Under the pieces are notes generated by a model, which ran no database searches, was not told the origin of the DNA, and was given only the letters and a program-made list of their open reading frames with translations. DNA of 44,047 bases from an uncultured Geobacteraceae bacterium. GTDB taxonomy: Bacteria > Desulfobacterota > Desulfuromonadia > Geobacterales > Pseudopelobacteraceae. The position numbers were made by a program, and so were the translations under genes. Location: positions 1 through 44,047 of the forward strand of contig CAJAFV010000052.1 in assembly GCA_903939115.1 (NCBI GenBank). The letters are read 5' to 3'. Shown piece by piece: positions 1 to 8,402 of the stretch (within the stretch, counting starts at the first letter, position 1; every line of letters begins with the position of its first letter).

Positions 1-424
1 CAACCCGGTATTTCCCTTGAAGTTCATTGCGCAGGGTTTCAACTTCCGAGAGGTCGCGGAACGTTTCCGCCGCACCGATTAAAACTCCTTCGGCATTGCG
101 TAAGGCTGCGGTGGAGGTGCTGATAGGAATACGGTTCCCGCCGGAATTTATGATGTAGCCGGTTTTACCGATGACCGGTTTGCCTGTCTTGACGGTCTGC
201 TGTAACGCGCAACTCTCGCCGCACATACTGGAGCGGAATACCTCCGAGCATTTACGGCCGATGGCCTCACTCCGTGATATACCGGTAATGTCCTCTGCCG
301 CCCGGTTGAAGGAAGTGATGCACCAATCGAAATCCACGGTAAACACTCCGTCGGAAATGCTCTCCAGAATGGCTTCACTCGGATTAAATGCGGTACGGCG
401 GTCTCTGTTTTTGCGTATGCTCAT
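1..424 (-). CDS. PAS-domain sigma-54-type transcriptional regulator, N-terminus only
   Basis: The gene enters from the left edge, so only the first 141 codons are visible. Start ATG at 424 is preceded by AAAGGACAG. Residues ~10-130 form a PAS fold (ILESISDGVFTVD, then ITSFNRAAEDITG). The stretch RSSMCGESCAL with two cysteines followed by TVKTGKPV is typical of the PAS module at the N-terminus of NtrC-like enhancer-binding proteins in this lineage, and the LxxELQGKYR end resembles the linker into the AAA+ domain. The AAA+ and Fis-type HTH domains would lie outside the window and are inferred, not seen. A PAS histidine kinase is the main alternative. The cysteines could make it redox- or metal-responsive (inference). 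Confidence 0.65.
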   Translation of the reverse strand, partial: MSIRKNRDRRTAFNPSEAILESISDGVFTVDFDWCITSFNRAAEDITGISRSEAIGRKCSEVFRSSMCGESCALQQTVKTGKPVIGKTGYIINSGGNRIPISTSTAALRNAEGVLIGAAETFRDLSEVETLRNELQGKYRV

Positions 425-591
425 GCTGTCCTTTCAATAGTGCGTGCTTCGCAAGCTTCATTTTGGAAACTTCCCATGACAACCATACCAGAGAAAACGG
501 TAATGTCACTGTCGCTATAAAAGCGCCCGCTTTTGGCTGTTTTTCCTTGTTTTAAATGTTTTTTTAGGACGATCATTCATTCCCATAGCGG

Positions 592-1758
592 TCATCCCCC
601 TTCCTTTGTCTTCGCTACGTATTTTGTATAAACCCTCGGCACCCGTTTACTGATACCACAGAAAAGTGTATATGGGATCGTGTCTGCCAAAGCGGCCAGC
701 TCCTCGGCATGGATACAACCACCTTTTTCATCTGTTCCCATCAATGTAACTGTATCTCCGACAGAAACTCCCTTTATTCCGGTAACATCAACCATAATCC
801 AGTCCATACAGACAGTTCCTGCCACTTTTGCACGTTCACCTCGAACCAGCACCTCTCCCTTGTTGCTGAGTTGACGCGGATAACCATCGGCATAACCGAT
901 AGGTACGGTCGCTATGAGTGTTCGACGAGCAGCAGTAAATCTGCGTGCATAACTGATTGTGGTTCCGGGTTCTACCCATTTAAGCATGGCAATACGGCTT
1001 TTCAGATGCATAACAGGCTTAAGATCAAGCTTTCCTTGGAAATTCGCAGAGATGAGGGCGCCATACAATGTAATACCGGGTCTTATCAGATTAGATCCCG
1101 TAACATCGCAGAGCATAGCGGCGGCACTATTGGCGATGTGAATATAACGTGGCTTAAAACCTGCCATTCGCGTTTCGGCAATCGTCCAGTCGAAACGCTC
1201 ACTCTGCTGACGTGTAAAATGCTGTCCCGACTCATCGAGTTCGTCGGCAGAAGCAAAATGCGAAATAACACCTTCAAGTACAACGTGTTCCATTTTTTTA
1301 AGTTCGGCGAGAAAAAAGGGGACTTCATTATACGGAACACCTAAACGTCCCATACCAGTATCAACTTTTAAATGTACCTGCGCTCTGCGAAATAGCTTGT
1401 CGATTGAAGCGGTATGATTTAAGGCCTCAGCCTGTTCCAGATTGAACACTGTAGTTGAGATATTATAACCGATGCATGTTCTCTCCTGCCCAGGATATAG
1501 GCCACCCAAAACAAGGATAGGCTTGTCAATGCCGCTTTTGCGTAACTGAATTCCCTCTGCCAGAAATGCGACTCCAAAAGAATTAACACCAAGTGTTTCA
1601 AGCTAACGACTAATATCCATAAAACCGTGCCCATAGGCGTCCGCCTTCACCACCGCCATTATTTCAGTACGGGGAGGAAGTATAGAACGGATTTGCTGAT
1701 AATTGTGCTTAAGAGCCAAAAGATCAATTTCAGCAAATGTGGGGCGTCCATTATTCAA
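592..1758 (-). pseudogene. alr: alanine racemase interrupted by an in-frame TAG
   Basis: Read from TTG 1758, the frame gives 388 residues of alanine racemase (PLP-dependent L/D-alanine interconversion for peptidoglycan) with a single TAG at 1605-1603 (codon 52). Before it lies [16 protein letters not shown] and the PLP-lysine motif [11 protein letters not shown]. After it the frame continues without gap ([25 protein letters not shown] with the catalytic tyrosine, [19 protein letters not shown]). The stop replaces one residue in a well-conserved helix. A CAG-to-TAG change is one simple origin. Restarting at TTG 1509 would lack the catalytic lysine, so without suppression the product is inactive. 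The TTG start overlaps the stop of the upstream cytochrome gene, which suggests translational coupling, with GAGG as ribosome site. A sequencing error or a second alr elsewhere cannot be excluded. Confidence 0.8.
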
Positions 1759-2519
1759 AAGAGTTTTACCTCATTTTTTTTATTCAGATAAATGAGCAAC
1801 GCAGCCAGCAGTGCGCAACCAACAGCAACTGTTCCGACCAGTTGCCTTCTTCCATTCCCGCCTGCTTCATTAGTTTTTTCAATTTCTGTCAGAATATGTT
1901 CAGATTCCGCAATAATCAGTTCTCTGTCGAGACTGTGGAACATTGCATGAAAACGAAGACGGAGCGCAAACAGACGTTTTTCATATTGTCCGGTTTCAAT
2001 TCCCTGACTCTTCAATGTCTTTATTTTCTCTTCAATAGCGATGAACATGGTGTCAAGTTTTGACATGGTTCTTCGTATACGGCGGGCTTCATTAAAGGAG
2101 TGGCACTTTGAACAGGTAGTTTTATTGATAAGATCGAGAGAGGCTCTCACCACATTGTGACTGCCGTGACAGGTAACACAGGTAGGTCCTCCGCGACCTG
2201 CATGATCACTGTTCATATGGTGATCGGCAACCACGATATGACAGCCACCGCAAAGTTTAGAAACTGCATCAGGTGTGGTAAGATCGCGAAAACCTCGCGA
2301 CGGACTCATGGCATTTGCGAAATCTCCCGGATCGCCGCCATGACAGGTAATGCAAGTTATGCCATTCTCGGCATGAATGCTTGTCTGCCAGAGTTTAACT
2401 GCCTGAGATTGACTTGCATGACAATCAATGCAGACATTTACCTGAACGACGGCAGTCGCCTGAGTTGCAGAGATTATGCAGGAAAAAAAAACTATCAGAG
2501 TTATTGCCAACCATTTCAC
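1755..2519 (-). CDS. membrane-anchored pentaheme c-type cytochrome
   Basis: 254 residues, GTG start. An N-terminal signal segment (about residues 4-23) is followed by five CxxCH heme sites near residues 30 (CIDCH), 56 (CITCH), 90 (CGGCH), 114 (CVTCH) and 136 (CSKCH). A charged helical region (~145-220) leads to one C-terminal membrane helix ([19 protein letters not shown]) and a short lysine-rich cytoplasmic tail. This is the layout of a periplasmic electron carrier tethered by its C-terminus, in the cytochrome c3/c7-like group. The partner is not identified; the octaheme cytochrome 2 kb away is a possible one. Its stop overlaps the alr start. No strong ribosome site precedes the GTG, so the exact start is less certain. 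Confidence 0.8.
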   Translation of the reverse strand: MKWLAITLIVFFSCIISATQATAVVQVNVCIDCHASQSQAVKLWQTSIHAENGITCITCHGGDPGDFANAMSPSRGFRDLTTPDAVSKLCGGCHIVVADHHMNSDHAGRGGPTCVTCHGSHNVVRASLDLINKTTCSKCHSFNEARRIRRTMSKLDTMFIAIEEKIKTLKSQGIETGQYEKRLFALRLRFHAMFHSLDRELIIAESEHILTEIEKTNEAGGNGRRQLVGTVAVGCALLAALLIYLNKKNEVKLF

Positions 2520-2609
2520 AAACAGTATCCCACATGATCAATTTTGTTAATCAGCGCTAAATGCCTTTGCCGGCTTACTCATTCCTGCCGGAGTTTGGTA
2601 ATGAGGGAA

Positions 2610-3323
2610 TCAATAGACGAGTGGCAGGTTGGCCTCCTTCCAGGCGGCAATCCCACCCTGGAGGTTGTAAATTTCTGTATACCCATTGCGGGCAAGAATC
2701 TGCATGGCGGCATAACTGCGGCCTCCAATCGCGCAGTAGAGCAGCAGAGGACGATTCTTCGGAATCGTGTAGTTTCCTGCCATAATGTCGGTCACCGGGA
2801 TAAGGATTGAGTTCTCGATTTTGCCCTCATGCAGTTCACCAGGCGAGCGGACATCGATGATGAGCAACTTATTTTCCTGCTGGATCAATTTCATTATCTG
2901 CAGTGGCGAGTACGTGGCATAGGATGATGACTCGATAGTTGCTTTTTCCCCGGAGAACGGCAGGGAGCAGTCGCCCATTTTTTTCATCACGAAACCAACT
3001 GTGATGAAGTCACCTTTCTTAACAGTGTAACCTGCCAATTTATTAGCCAGGTTAACCTGTAAATCCCGGCTGCCTTTCCCGGCGATGTTCAGCGATAGAT
3101 TATCGGCGTTAGCAAGCAGTACCTCTCCGCTCCAGGTCATCCGGTGATTCTTATATCGGGACTTAAAAATGCCTTCCTTCGTGTAATCGCTGGAACTGCT
3201 GCCACACCCGACCTCAGTATTCAGATCCTCATAGGAGGCGCTGTTGTAAGGTACTTCGGATGAGCAGCCACCAATAACGACGCCGAACGAAATCAATAGG
3301 CCACCAAAAAAATTTGTACGCAT
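2610..3323 (-). CDS. rhodanese-domain lipoprotein
   Basis: 237 residues from ATG 3323, chosen because AGAGGAAG lies just upstream and because this start gives a lipoprotein signal with lipobox VIGGC (Cys near residue 20). A longer upstream frame would bury the signal. Residues ~45-135 look like a small beta-barrel/OB-type region of unknown role (WSGEVLLANADNLSLNIAG). Residues ~150-237 are a rhodanese: LLIIDVRSPGELHEGKI, then the active-site loop YCAIGGRS with the persulfide cysteine, then NLQGGIAAWKE. It would act in the periplasm as a sulfurtransferase or sulfur carrier. It lies 44 bp downstream of the glycosyltransferase on the same strand, probably one transcript. Confidence 0.85.
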   Translation of the reverse strand: MRTNFFGGLLISFGVVIGGCSSEVPYNSASYEDLNTEVGCGSSSSDYTKEGIFKSRYKNHRMTWSGEVLLANADNLSLNIAGKGSRDLQVNLANKLAGYTVKKGDFITVGFVMKKMGDCSLPFSGEKATIESSSYATYSPLQIMKLIQQENKLLIIDVRSPGELHEGKIENSILIPVTDIMAGNYTIPKNRPLLLYCAIGGRSYAAMQILARNGYTEIYNLQGGIAAWKEANLPLVY

Positions 3324-3366
3324 AATTTTCTTCCTCTGCTGCCTGACAGCTCTCCAGTGCTCCTGA

Positions 3367-4059
3367 TCAGACAATATTTTCGCTGTAATAGCGGACAATC
3401 GATTCCTGGCCAAATCCCAGCGCATACATCAGGTGAATAGTTCCGAAGATAAGCTGAAGGCGGATGATCCCGTTATCATGAAATTTGCGTGATGAAGTCG
3501 TTACATAATGTTCAATGATGTGGAACGGCATACGGCACTTGATACGCGCTATGATGTCGATATCCTCCATAATAGTCAGGTTTTCATCAAATCCCTCAAT
3601 AGCTGTGAAAAGTGAATGTTCGAGAAAGAGAGACTGGTCGCCGCCACGGCAGAGCATTAAGGGAAACCTGGTGCACCATCCGTAGAGAGCCATAATGGGA
3701 TTGTCGTCATCAAAATCCATTCTGAAGCATCCCGCTTTTTTTCCCGATGCCACTGCTGAGCGAATATCATCAATAAAAGTCTCTGGGGGCAGGGTGTCGG
3801 CATGGAGAAAATAGAGGATTTCACCCCGGGCAAGAGCTACTCCCGAGTTCATCTGCCGTGAACGCCCCTTCGCACTTCGGCATAGAGTCACGGGAAAGGC
3901 AGAAATGAGGTCGGCAGTACGGTCAGTACTGGCATCGCTGACGATGATTTCCACCCTCTCCTTTTTTTCTGTGATGGAGAGAAGCGCCTGAAGTGACGCT
4001 ACAATGATGGCCTCTTCGTTGTAAGTCGGTATGATAATGCTTAGAAGTTGCTGTTCCAT
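3367..4059 (-). CDS. family 2 glycosyltransferase, TIGR04283 type (arsenosugar-associated)
   Basis: 230 residues. N-terminal GT-A fold: LLSIIIPTYNEEAII, then IIVSDASTDRTADLI, AKGRSRQMNSGVALARGEILYFLHADT with the HAD variant of the DXD motif, and GGDQSLF/FDENLTIMEDIDI. The SAKGRSRQMN and FLHADT strings are hallmarks of the TIGR04283 group, which is annotated as arsenosugar biosynthesis glycosyltransferase. The downstream rhodanese lipoprotein and a nearby methyltransferase remnant fit a small thiol/arsenic-type neighbourhood, but no arsM or arsS is seen here, so the substrate is open. The GT2 assignment is firm; the arsenosugar role is family-level inference. Confidence 0.8.
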   Translation of the reverse strand: MEQQLLSIIIPTYNEEAIIVASLQALLSITEKKERVEIIVSDASTDRTADLISAFPVTLCRSAKGRSRQMNSGVALARGEILYFLHADTLPPETFIDDIRSAVASGKKAGCFRMDFDDDNPIMALYGWCTRFPLMLCRGGDQSLFLEHSLFTAIEGFDENLTIMEDIDIIARIKCRMPFHIIEHYVTTSSRKFHDNGIIRLQLIFGTIHLMYALGFGQESIVRYYSENIV

Positions 4060-4152
4060 AATGCTCTGCGTAAAGCTTCCCCCTTCATAAAAGTGGAATT
4101 CAGGGGGATTTGCTTCCTAACATCTCTGCAATTTTACCTGCAACATCTCCAG

Positions 4153-4353
4153 TCAGAGTCCGGCAGGTACCGGATGCCCCTCCCCCGCCAACCACAGCAT
4201 GTCGAGACTCTTCCCACACAACGGAACGAAAACCCGCTGGGCAGCTTGCAGTTCCAGACGCTTCCAGTACTGCTGAAGATGAATGTCTATTGCCTGCTTA
4301 TGGAAGCCAATTTCCGCCCGCTCCCAGCGTTCATGCCAAAATGTAGCCTTCAT
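4153..4353 (-). pseudogene. tpm: thiopurine S-methyltransferase, N-terminal fragment
   Basis: 66 codons with a good ribosome site (AGAAGGGC) and start ATG 4353. The sequence opens with MKATFWHERWERAEIGFH and runs through RVFVPLCGKSLDMLWLAG, which is the N-terminus and SAM-binding motif I of bacterial TPMT-like methyltransferases (normally ~215 residues). The match ends at GEGHPV, after which the frame reads PAGL and stops. Just beyond, in another frame (4165-4100), TLTGDVAGKIAEMLG reads like the tail of an unidentified protein, so an internal deletion appears to have joined two gene pieces out of frame. It cannot be a functional methyltransferase. It follows the octaheme cytochrome gene on the same strand. 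Confidence 0.75.
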
Positions 4354-4380
4354 GCCCTTCTCACCCCCTGTTTTAAACGA

Positions 4381-5838
4381 TCATTGGTTTTTCCTGTCAA
4401 ACGGTTTCGAACGCCTGCCGCCTGTAATCATCGGGTCACCATTATATCCGAGCGCCTTCCAATCCAGGCGCGTACCGCCCGTATGGCACTCACCACACTG
4501 GAGAGCCTCTTCTTTGGGGGCAATTTCATGACTTAATGAAAAATAGGAGGCCGTTTTCACGAATTGATATTTCCCACTGTAAGGTAGTCCTGAACCTTCA
4601 GCGCCGCCCAAAAGTGCTTTTTCCCAGTTATAATCAACCCAGTACGATTTGTAGTGCTGGAATATGCTCAGGTACTTGAAAGTTGCATCCATTGGAAGAT
4701 CGCCTTTAAAAAGCTTATAGGGATAAATTTTTGCAGTTATATCTTTGATGGTTCCAACAGGTTTTGTGATGACCACCGGCTTCGACGGATCCTTGATAAC
4801 CTGCCCTTTCATATAATGGTCAATGGTGCCGTTATACCAGGCATACATCGGTTTTTCGTTCATTCCCCATACAAAGCGTCCCATCTTTTTTACGTAGGTT
4901 TCTTTGTCAAACTGCTCCTCTGGCTTGATATCCTTGCCAGCCTCTGACCAATACCATTCCATCTTTGTTGCCTGCGAACGAGCAAAGTAAGGAATATGAC
5001 AGGTCTGACAGGCGACCGCACCGGCATGTTTTGCGAGTATGGCGCCATTCTTTGATTTCTGATGTGGGGCTTTGGCGCCAGCATGGCAATTCTCGCAGTT
5101 GACGCGCTCGTCATAGTGGGCAGTCATACTGGAAGCGCCGGCAATCTTGTGATTCTTTGTTGTGTGACAGGCTTGGCAGGCCATGTCCCCGCCACCGCTT
5201 GCTTTAGTACCCATATGGACATCCAGCTTACGATCCTTTTTCTCCAGTGTGGATTCAATACCGGGGATTTTTACCGAATCTGCGCTACCACCATAATAAT
5301 GACAGGATCCACAGTTATTGCGAGTGGGAACGCCAACACTTTGGGCTGCCAGATCAAGACTCATGGAACCTTTTTCCATAGCTTTTTTGTCAACATTCCC
5401 GCCTATTGCCTTGGCGTAATTTCCTTTCTGGGCATGACAGACCAGACAGTCAACTTTACTTTCATCACTGAAATCAAATTTGGTGTTCGTCCAACCATAA
5501 CCGGCATGACATTTCGAGCATTGTTCATGCACAACGCCGTCTTTGCCACCTTCGATGGATGTACAGACAGCATTGAGCATATTTGCCTTGCCATACTTTT
5601 CCGTGCTTTTTTGCTTGCCGTTCAAATGGTTAGGAGTTCCTTTCCACGTCCAATGAGTTGTCTTGATAAAATCACCGGCCTGTTTTGTATGGCACTTGAG
5701 ACAAGTCTTGGTGACCTCTTCTCCGGTTTTAAAAGGTCCCTTGACAAGTGTCGAATGATCAGTTGCAGCAAAGACTGAGAGAGTGCCAGACATACAAAAC
5801 AGTGCGAATGTCATAAATGTTGAGCGAATGGATTTCAT
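4381..5838 (-). CDS. octaheme c-type cytochrome, tetrathionate reductase family
   Basis: 485 residues, ATG preceded by CAGGAGAAAA. A cleavable signal peptide (ending near SVFAA) is followed by exactly eight CxxCH sites (CLKCH, CSKCH, CLVCH, CGSCH, CQACH, CENCH, CQTCH, CGECH). The spacing, the WTWKGTPNHLNGKQKSTEKYGKAN stretch (split motif beginning HWTWKGTP) and the aromatic C-terminal half match the periplasmic octaheme tetrathionate reductase (OTR) family known from Shewanella, which reduces tetrathionate, nitrite and hydroxylamine in vitro. The physiological substrate is not settled by sequence. It follows the CoA-disulfide reductase/rhodanese gene with 41 bp between, suggesting an operon for sulfur-compound redox. 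Confidence 0.88.
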   Translation of the reverse strand: MKSIRSTFMTFALFCMSGTLSVFAATDHSTLVKGPFKTGEEVTKTCLKCHTKQAGDFIKTTHWTWKGTPNHLNGKQKSTEKYGKANMLNAVCTSIEGGKDGVVHEQCSKCHAGYGWTNTKFDFSDESKVDCLVCHAQKGNYAKAIGGNVDKKAMEKGSMSLDLAAQSVGVPTRNNCGSCHYYGGSADSVKIPGIESTLEKKDRKLDVHMGTKASGGGDMACQACHTTKNHKIAGASSMTAHYDERVNCENCHAGAKAPHQKSKNGAILAKHAGAVACQTCHIPYFARSQATKMEWYWSEAGKDIKPEEQFDKETYVKKMGRFVWGMNEKPMYAWYNGTIDHYMKGQVIKDPSKPVVITKPVGTIKDITAKIYPYKLFKGDLPMDATFKYLSIFQHYKSYWVDYNWEKALLGGAEGSGLPYSGKYQFVKTASYFSLSHEIAPKEEALQCGECHTGGTRLDWKALGYNGDPMITGGRRSKPFDRKNQ

Positions 5839-5879
5839 GTTTTCTCCTGTTTTTAATGATGGTGTTGTATTCGTTTTGT

Positions 5880-7574
5880 TTATTGCTTCGTAGCGATGTT
5901 GGCACCCCGGAGTGGATATGGCCAGGCAAGAATACCGCCATCCATGAACTTCGTATTTTCAAAACCGGCAGCGTCAAGAATTTTCTGGGCTTCGTAGCCC
6001 CGAAGGCTAACCTTACAGAAAGCGATTATTTCTTTATCCCGTGGCAGTTCCCCCAGCTTTTCCCGCAGCATCCCTAACGGAATCAGTTTTGCCCCCTCGA
6101 TACCGATCTCGCCATGTTCTGCCGGAGACCGCACGTCGAGCAGAATAAAATCATCCTCTTCATCACATTTACGCTTCACTTCGTGTGGCGAGATGCCTCT
6201 GGCATGGCCGGCCAGCTTGTTTTTCAGGATATCTGCCGCCACAATGAGATTGTCCATGGCTGCAGAATACGGGGGCGCATAAGCCAAGTCTATCTGGGAC
6301 AACTGGTCGGCTGTCGCGTGGAATGTTATGGCCGTCGCTGCCGCATCGAGTCGCTTATCAACGACTCCCTCACCAACAGCCTGCAACCCGAGAATTCTAC
6401 CTGTTAACTTTTCTGCTATCAGTTTCAGGACAATCGGCTTTGCGCCGGGGAAAAAGTGTGCTTTATCGTGGGCTGGCGACAGTACGGTCTCAATATCAAA
6501 GCCATTAGCTCTCGCTTCCGTTTCGGATAAGCCGGTTTTACCGGCATTGATATTAAACACTCGAAGGATACTGGTACCGATGACGCCGCTAAATGTTGCT
6601 TCTCCACCAGCTGCATTGATTCCCGCGACACGTCCCTGTTTGTTGGCCGTACTGCCAAGAGGGATGTGGACCTTCTTTCCGGTGATCAGATGGGTGGTCT
6701 CGCAGCAATCTCCACAGGCGTAGATGTATGGATCATTAGTACATTGCCTCGCATCAACGGCAATAGCTCCGGTGATACCGATGTCAATCCCCGCAGCACG
6801 GGCCAACGAAACATTTGGAGTAACGCCGGGGGCAAGCACGACCAGATCTGCAGGCAGCTCCTGTTCACCGATAAGAACCTTTTCTACCGCACTCTTTCCA
6901 GTAAAGCCGGTTACCCTGCAGCCGGTCATAACCCTTACGCCTTGCTGCCTGAGCTGTTTTTCAACGAGAAAAGCCAGCTCCCGATCCAGAATGCCGGGTA
7001 GAAGCTGCTCTTGCATTTCAATGACTGTTACCTTCATGCCCTTCTGCTGCAGAGCTTCAGCAGTTTCCAGTCCGATTAGGCCGCCACCAACGATACAGGC
7101 GGTATTGCCTGAAATGGCACAGTTTTTAAGCAACTCGGCATCTTCGATAGACTTTACCGTCAGAATGTTTTGCAAATCAAAATTACATATTTTAGGAATG
7201 AATGGCGAACTACCCGTTGCAAGGATCAAGCGATCATATTCTAGAGACGTTTTCTCGGCTGTAGCCGTTTCAAAAAGATTGACAACCTTGGCTTCGCGGT
7301 CAATTCCGGTCACTTCGGTACCGGTCTTGACCGTAACCCCCTTAACTTTTTTAAAGAAGCCTGCGTCACGAACAACACCAACAGGTGTGCTCATTAAATC
7401 CTTTACGTCAGCAACCGTATCAGAGATGTAGTAAGGAATACCGCACGCTCCATAAGAGATGAAGCCGCCCCGATCAATTAATGTTACGTCCGCTTTGGGG
7501 TTGATTCTTTTTGCTTTTGAGGCCGCCTTGGCACCGGCAGCATTAGCACCGATAACGACAATTTGCATTCTCAT
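5880..7574 (-). CDS. CoA-disulfide reductase / NADH oxidase-like flavoprotein fused to rhodanese (CoADR-Rhd)
   Basis: 564 residues from ATG 7574 (GGAGAG five bases upstream; an ATG two codons later is possible). FAD-binding motif IVVIGANAAGAKAASKAKR at the N-terminus, single redox cysteine near residue 44 in YGACGIPYYI, second Rossmann motif CIVGGGLIGLETAEAL for NAD(P)H, and YACGDCCETTHL for FAD. The last ~100 residues are a rhodanese domain (FILLDVRSPAEHGEI; active loop FCKVSLRGYE). Characterised fusions of this kind reduce CoA disulfide, CoA persulfide or polysulfide using NAD(P)H. Cytoplasmic. The gene sits between a small membrane protein and the octaheme cytochrome on one strand, so it probably handles sulfane sulfur together with the periplasmic cytochrome (inference). 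Confidence 0.9.
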   Translation of the reverse strand: MRMQIVVIGANAAGAKAASKAKRINPKADVTLIDRGGFISYGACGIPYYISDTVADVKDLMSTPVGVVRDAGFFKKVKGVTVKTGTEVTGIDREAKVVNLFETATAEKTSLEYDRLILATGSSPFIPKICNFDLQNILTVKSIEDAELLKNCAISGNTACIVGGGLIGLETAEALQQKGMKVTVIEMQEQLLPGILDRELAFLVEKQLRQQGVRVMTGCRVTGFTGKSAVEKVLIGEQELPADLVVLAPGVTPNVSLARAAGIDIGITGAIAVDARQCTNDPYIYACGDCCETTHLITGKKVHIPLGSTANKQGRVAGINAAGGEATFSGVIGTSILRVFNINAGKTGLSETEARANGFDIETVLSPAHDKAHFFPGAKPIVLKLIAEKLTGRILGLQAVGEGVVDKRLDAAATAITFHATADQLSQIDLAYAPPYSAAMDNLIVAADILKNKLAGHARGISPHEVKRKCDEEDDFILLDVRSPAEHGEIGIEGAKLIPLGMLREKLGELPRDKEIIAFCKVSLRGYEAQKILDAAGFENTKFMDGGILAWPYPLRGANIATKQ

Positions 7575-7618
7575 CTGTTCTCTCCATTTCAGGACACAAG
7601 TGGGGTTTTTTACATATT

Positions 7619-7831
7619 TTATCGATGAGTAATATCCTGGCGAATCCGGTACACGAGCAGCGCAAACGGCCATGCATGCCAAACCAGGTCAAAGATATCA
7701 AGCGGTCTTTTCAAACTACCGGTCAGAAGCATACCTATCTTTTCGACAATATGCGGCTGGGGGAAAAACGGTGCTAATCCCAGCAGCAAAACAAGCGGTA
7801 TAAGAACTTTGTAGTCAAGCAGAATGGGCAT
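7619..7831 (-). CDS. small membrane protein of the type often labelled 'RND transporter'
   Basis: 70 residues from ATG 7831, preferred over ATG 7852 because AGGAAGAG lies at suitable distance. One hydrophobic helix (VLIPLVLLLGLAPFFPQP) and a second near the C-terminus (HAWPFALLVYRI), joined by a KRPLDIFDLVWH segment. Short proteins with the pattern LLGLAPFxPxPH...RPxDIFDL are common in proteobacteria and are usually annotated as RND transporter, although they are far too short to be pumps. The function is unknown. It is 44 bp upstream of the CoADR-rhodanese gene. Confidence 0.7.
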   Translation of the reverse strand: MPILLDYKVLIPLVLLLGLAPFFPQPHIVEKIGMLLTGSLKRPLDIFDLVWHAWPFALLVYRIRQDITHR

Positions 7832-7966
7832 AACTCGTACTCTTCCTATCATCCAGGCGATAACTCTCGCTTACGAAACACAATTAAAAAGTTTCAAAAT
7901 TTATTACGCCGAACCGGTGTCAGGATGGCCTCCTTCAACCGCCGGAGTTACAACCGGTGCCTGAGG

Positions 7967-8116
7967 TTAAAGAGCCAACTGAGGAAAAGGTAAAAACTCT
8001 TTTTTAGTCTCCCAAGAACCACACTCCGGGCAGACCGGTTTTGGTTCAGTCGAGGTTTTATGAAGTTTTTCAAAGTTGCAGCCGCACTTCGTGCAGCTAT
8101 ACTCGAATATCGGCAT
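7967..8116 (-). CDS. FmdB-type zinc-ribbon protein
   Basis: 49 residues. Start ATG 8116 is preceded by a strong GGGAGG. The protein begins MPIFEYSCTKCGCNFEKLH and has two CxxC pairs (CTKC, CPEC), matching the FmdB/regulatory zinc-ribbon family, whose members begin MPIYEYxCxxCG and run 60-110 residues, so this one is at the short end. Family function is not firmly known. A longer reading frame overlaps it in another phase but lacks any family signal. Its promoter closely resembles that of the NifX-like gene at 15.1 kb. Confidence 0.8.
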   Translation of the reverse strand: MPIFEYSCTKCGCNFEKLHKTSTEPKPVCPECGSWETKKEFLPFPQLAL

Positions 8117-8140
8117 TGCTGACCTCCCTTGTGAATATGC

Positions 8141-8173
8141 ATAAGCTACAATTCAATAATACATATGTCAATA
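8141..8173 (-). promoter_or_regulatory. promoter of the FmdB-type gene, similar to the NifX-gene promoter
   Basis: On the minus strand a -35 TTGACA (8171-8166) is followed 17 bases later by TAGCTT (8148-8143). The block TATATTGACATA and the downstream TGAATTGTA and TGCATA are all repeated in the promoter of the gene at 15088. Confidence 0.5.
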
Positions 8174-8349
8174 TACAATACAAAAATAACACCACCTTTT
8201 TATAGAGGTAGTAGTTTTGTGTGTGGACAGATTTTACCCACTAACTGTATGTATTCTCGCACATTGAGGTTAACCTGTTTGAGGTGATCACGAAGAAATG
8301 GGTGAGAAGTGTGCACCGGGTTCACTGCGCCCTGCCGAGCGCATGTAAT

Positions 8350-8379
8350 AAAAAAGGCCGATATAATCGGCCTTTTTTA
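8350..8379 (-). terminator. intrinsic terminator after the ferredoxin gene
   Basis: AAAAAAGGCCGAT and ATCGGCCTTTTTT form a near-perfect stem with A and T runs on both sides. It lies 24 bases past the ferredoxin stop and could also stop transcription on the plus strand. Confidence 0.85.
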
Positions 8380-8402
8380 TGATCACGCTGTTTCACAAGC
8401 AA

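Noticed and set aside
709..1344. 211-codon plus-strand ORF over the racemase
   Set aside because: Antisense to alr, no start signal and no family resemblance.
1603..1605. Pyrrolysine or selenocysteine decoding at the alr stop
   Set aside because: TAG is not a selenocysteine codon, no pyl genes are seen, and the position is not a known special residue; simple mutation is more likely.
5062..5778. 238-codon plus-strand ORF
   Set aside because: Antisense to the octaheme cytochrome; its cysteines and histidines are reverse reads of the CxxCH sites.
7948..8142. 64-codon frame over the FmdB-type gene
   Set aside because: Different phase; the shorter frame has the zinc-ribbon signature and the ribosome site.
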